Shown in pieces: positions 23,583-23,678 of a stretch of DNA of 23,678 nt; the first letter of the stretch is position 1; each line of letters starts with the position of its first letter. Position numbers and translations under genes: made by a program. Location of the stretch: contig JAEZDV010000239.1 of NCBI GenBank assembly GCA_023417985.1, positions 1 through 23,678 on the forward strand, given 5' to 3'. The notes below the pieces were generated by a model. That model had not been told where the DNA came from. It saw only the letters and a list, made by a program, of their open reading frames with translations, and searched no databases. Source of the stretch: Actinomycetes bacterium (GTDB lineage: Bacteria > Actinomycetota > Actinomycetes > Mycobacteriales > Mycobacteriaceae).

Positions 23583-23678
23583 ATGGCGGATGATGTGGTG
23601 GTGAAACCGCCGACTTCTCGTTCCACTGTCCCGGCTCCCGGTCGGCTCGGCCTGGTCGAGCCGACCGCCCCCGACGAG
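23583..23678 (+). CDS. glnE: Glutamine synthetase adenylyltransferase, N-terminus (partial)
   Basis: The first 32 codons of a gene that runs off the window: MADDVVVKPPTSRSTVPAPG, then RLGLVEPTAPDE. The segment P..GRLGLV.P resembles the start of mycobacterial GlnE (VGRLGLVDP), and the position directly after glnA2 with a 10-base gap agrees. GlnE adenylylates and deadenylylates GlnA1-type glutamine synthetase in response to nitrogen status. No ribosome site is evident; the start may be ATG 23583 or one of the GTGs that follow. The identification rests on a short stretch plus synteny. Confidence 0.7.
   Translation, partial: MADDVVVKPPTSRSTVPAPGRLGLVEPTAPDE

Noticed and set aside
22109..23626. 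505-codon minus-strand frame
   Set aside because: It lies exactly antisense to glnA2, whose motifs are complete; long antisense frames are a known product of G/C-rich third positions.

Overview
The window looks like a chromosomal segment of a high-GC mycolic-acid actinobacterium, most likely Rhodococcus or a close relative. The evidence is strong G/C codon bias, many GTG starts, a class A RNase P RNA, and a gene set that parallels the Mycobacterium tuberculosis Rv2220-Rv2235 neighbourhood: SURF1, low-molecular-weight tyrosine phosphatase, HAD phosphatase, NIF3-like protein, zinc-ribbon protein, RNase H/phosphatase fusion, panB, Hip1/CaeA-type hydrolase, glnA2 and glnE. Species assignment is inference.

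Bases 1-1350 are the scar of an integrated element. A tRNA 3' half (anticodon loop to CCA) marks an attachment site. A tyrosine-integrase C-terminus reads leftward across it. Upstream, fused in the same frame, lies a decayed gene with motifs reminiscent of a family A polymerase palm. Bases 1384-7240 are accessory: a membrane-anchored protein of unknown role, an SGNH hydrolase divergent from a TetR regulator with two matching palindromes between them, a tandem pair of glutamine-amidotransferase-fold genes behind a possible iron-regulator box (the second gene frameshifted), a DUF4287 protein, a small membrane protein, and a scar in which an IS5-type transposase fragment is joined to a Baeyer-Villiger monooxygenase fragment.

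Bases 7270-12950 are conserved core: a DUF5655 protein and the SURF1/ptpA/HAD genes on the minus strand, then the NIF3/zinc-ribbon/RNase H-phosphatase run on the plus strand. Bases 13100-15000 hold a secreted lipase and a DUF1697 protein. rnpB is at about 15098-15518, facing a candidate 30-codon gene on the opposite strand. Bases 15807-18010 carry three plus-strand genes (SPOR-like, RNB ribonuclease, CHAP hydrolase).

Bases 18023-20451 are minus-strand: proline iminopeptidase, a lipoprotein and panB, with a 25-bp-arm hairpin after panB. Bases 20602-23678 are plus-strand: a lipoprotein alpha/beta hydrolase, glnA2 and the first 32 codons of glnE, linking glutamine synthesis with its adenylyltransferase.

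Several broken genes have single-base slips, some in G or C runs, so part of the apparent decay could be sequence error; the truncations and gene-to-gene junctions cannot be explained that way.
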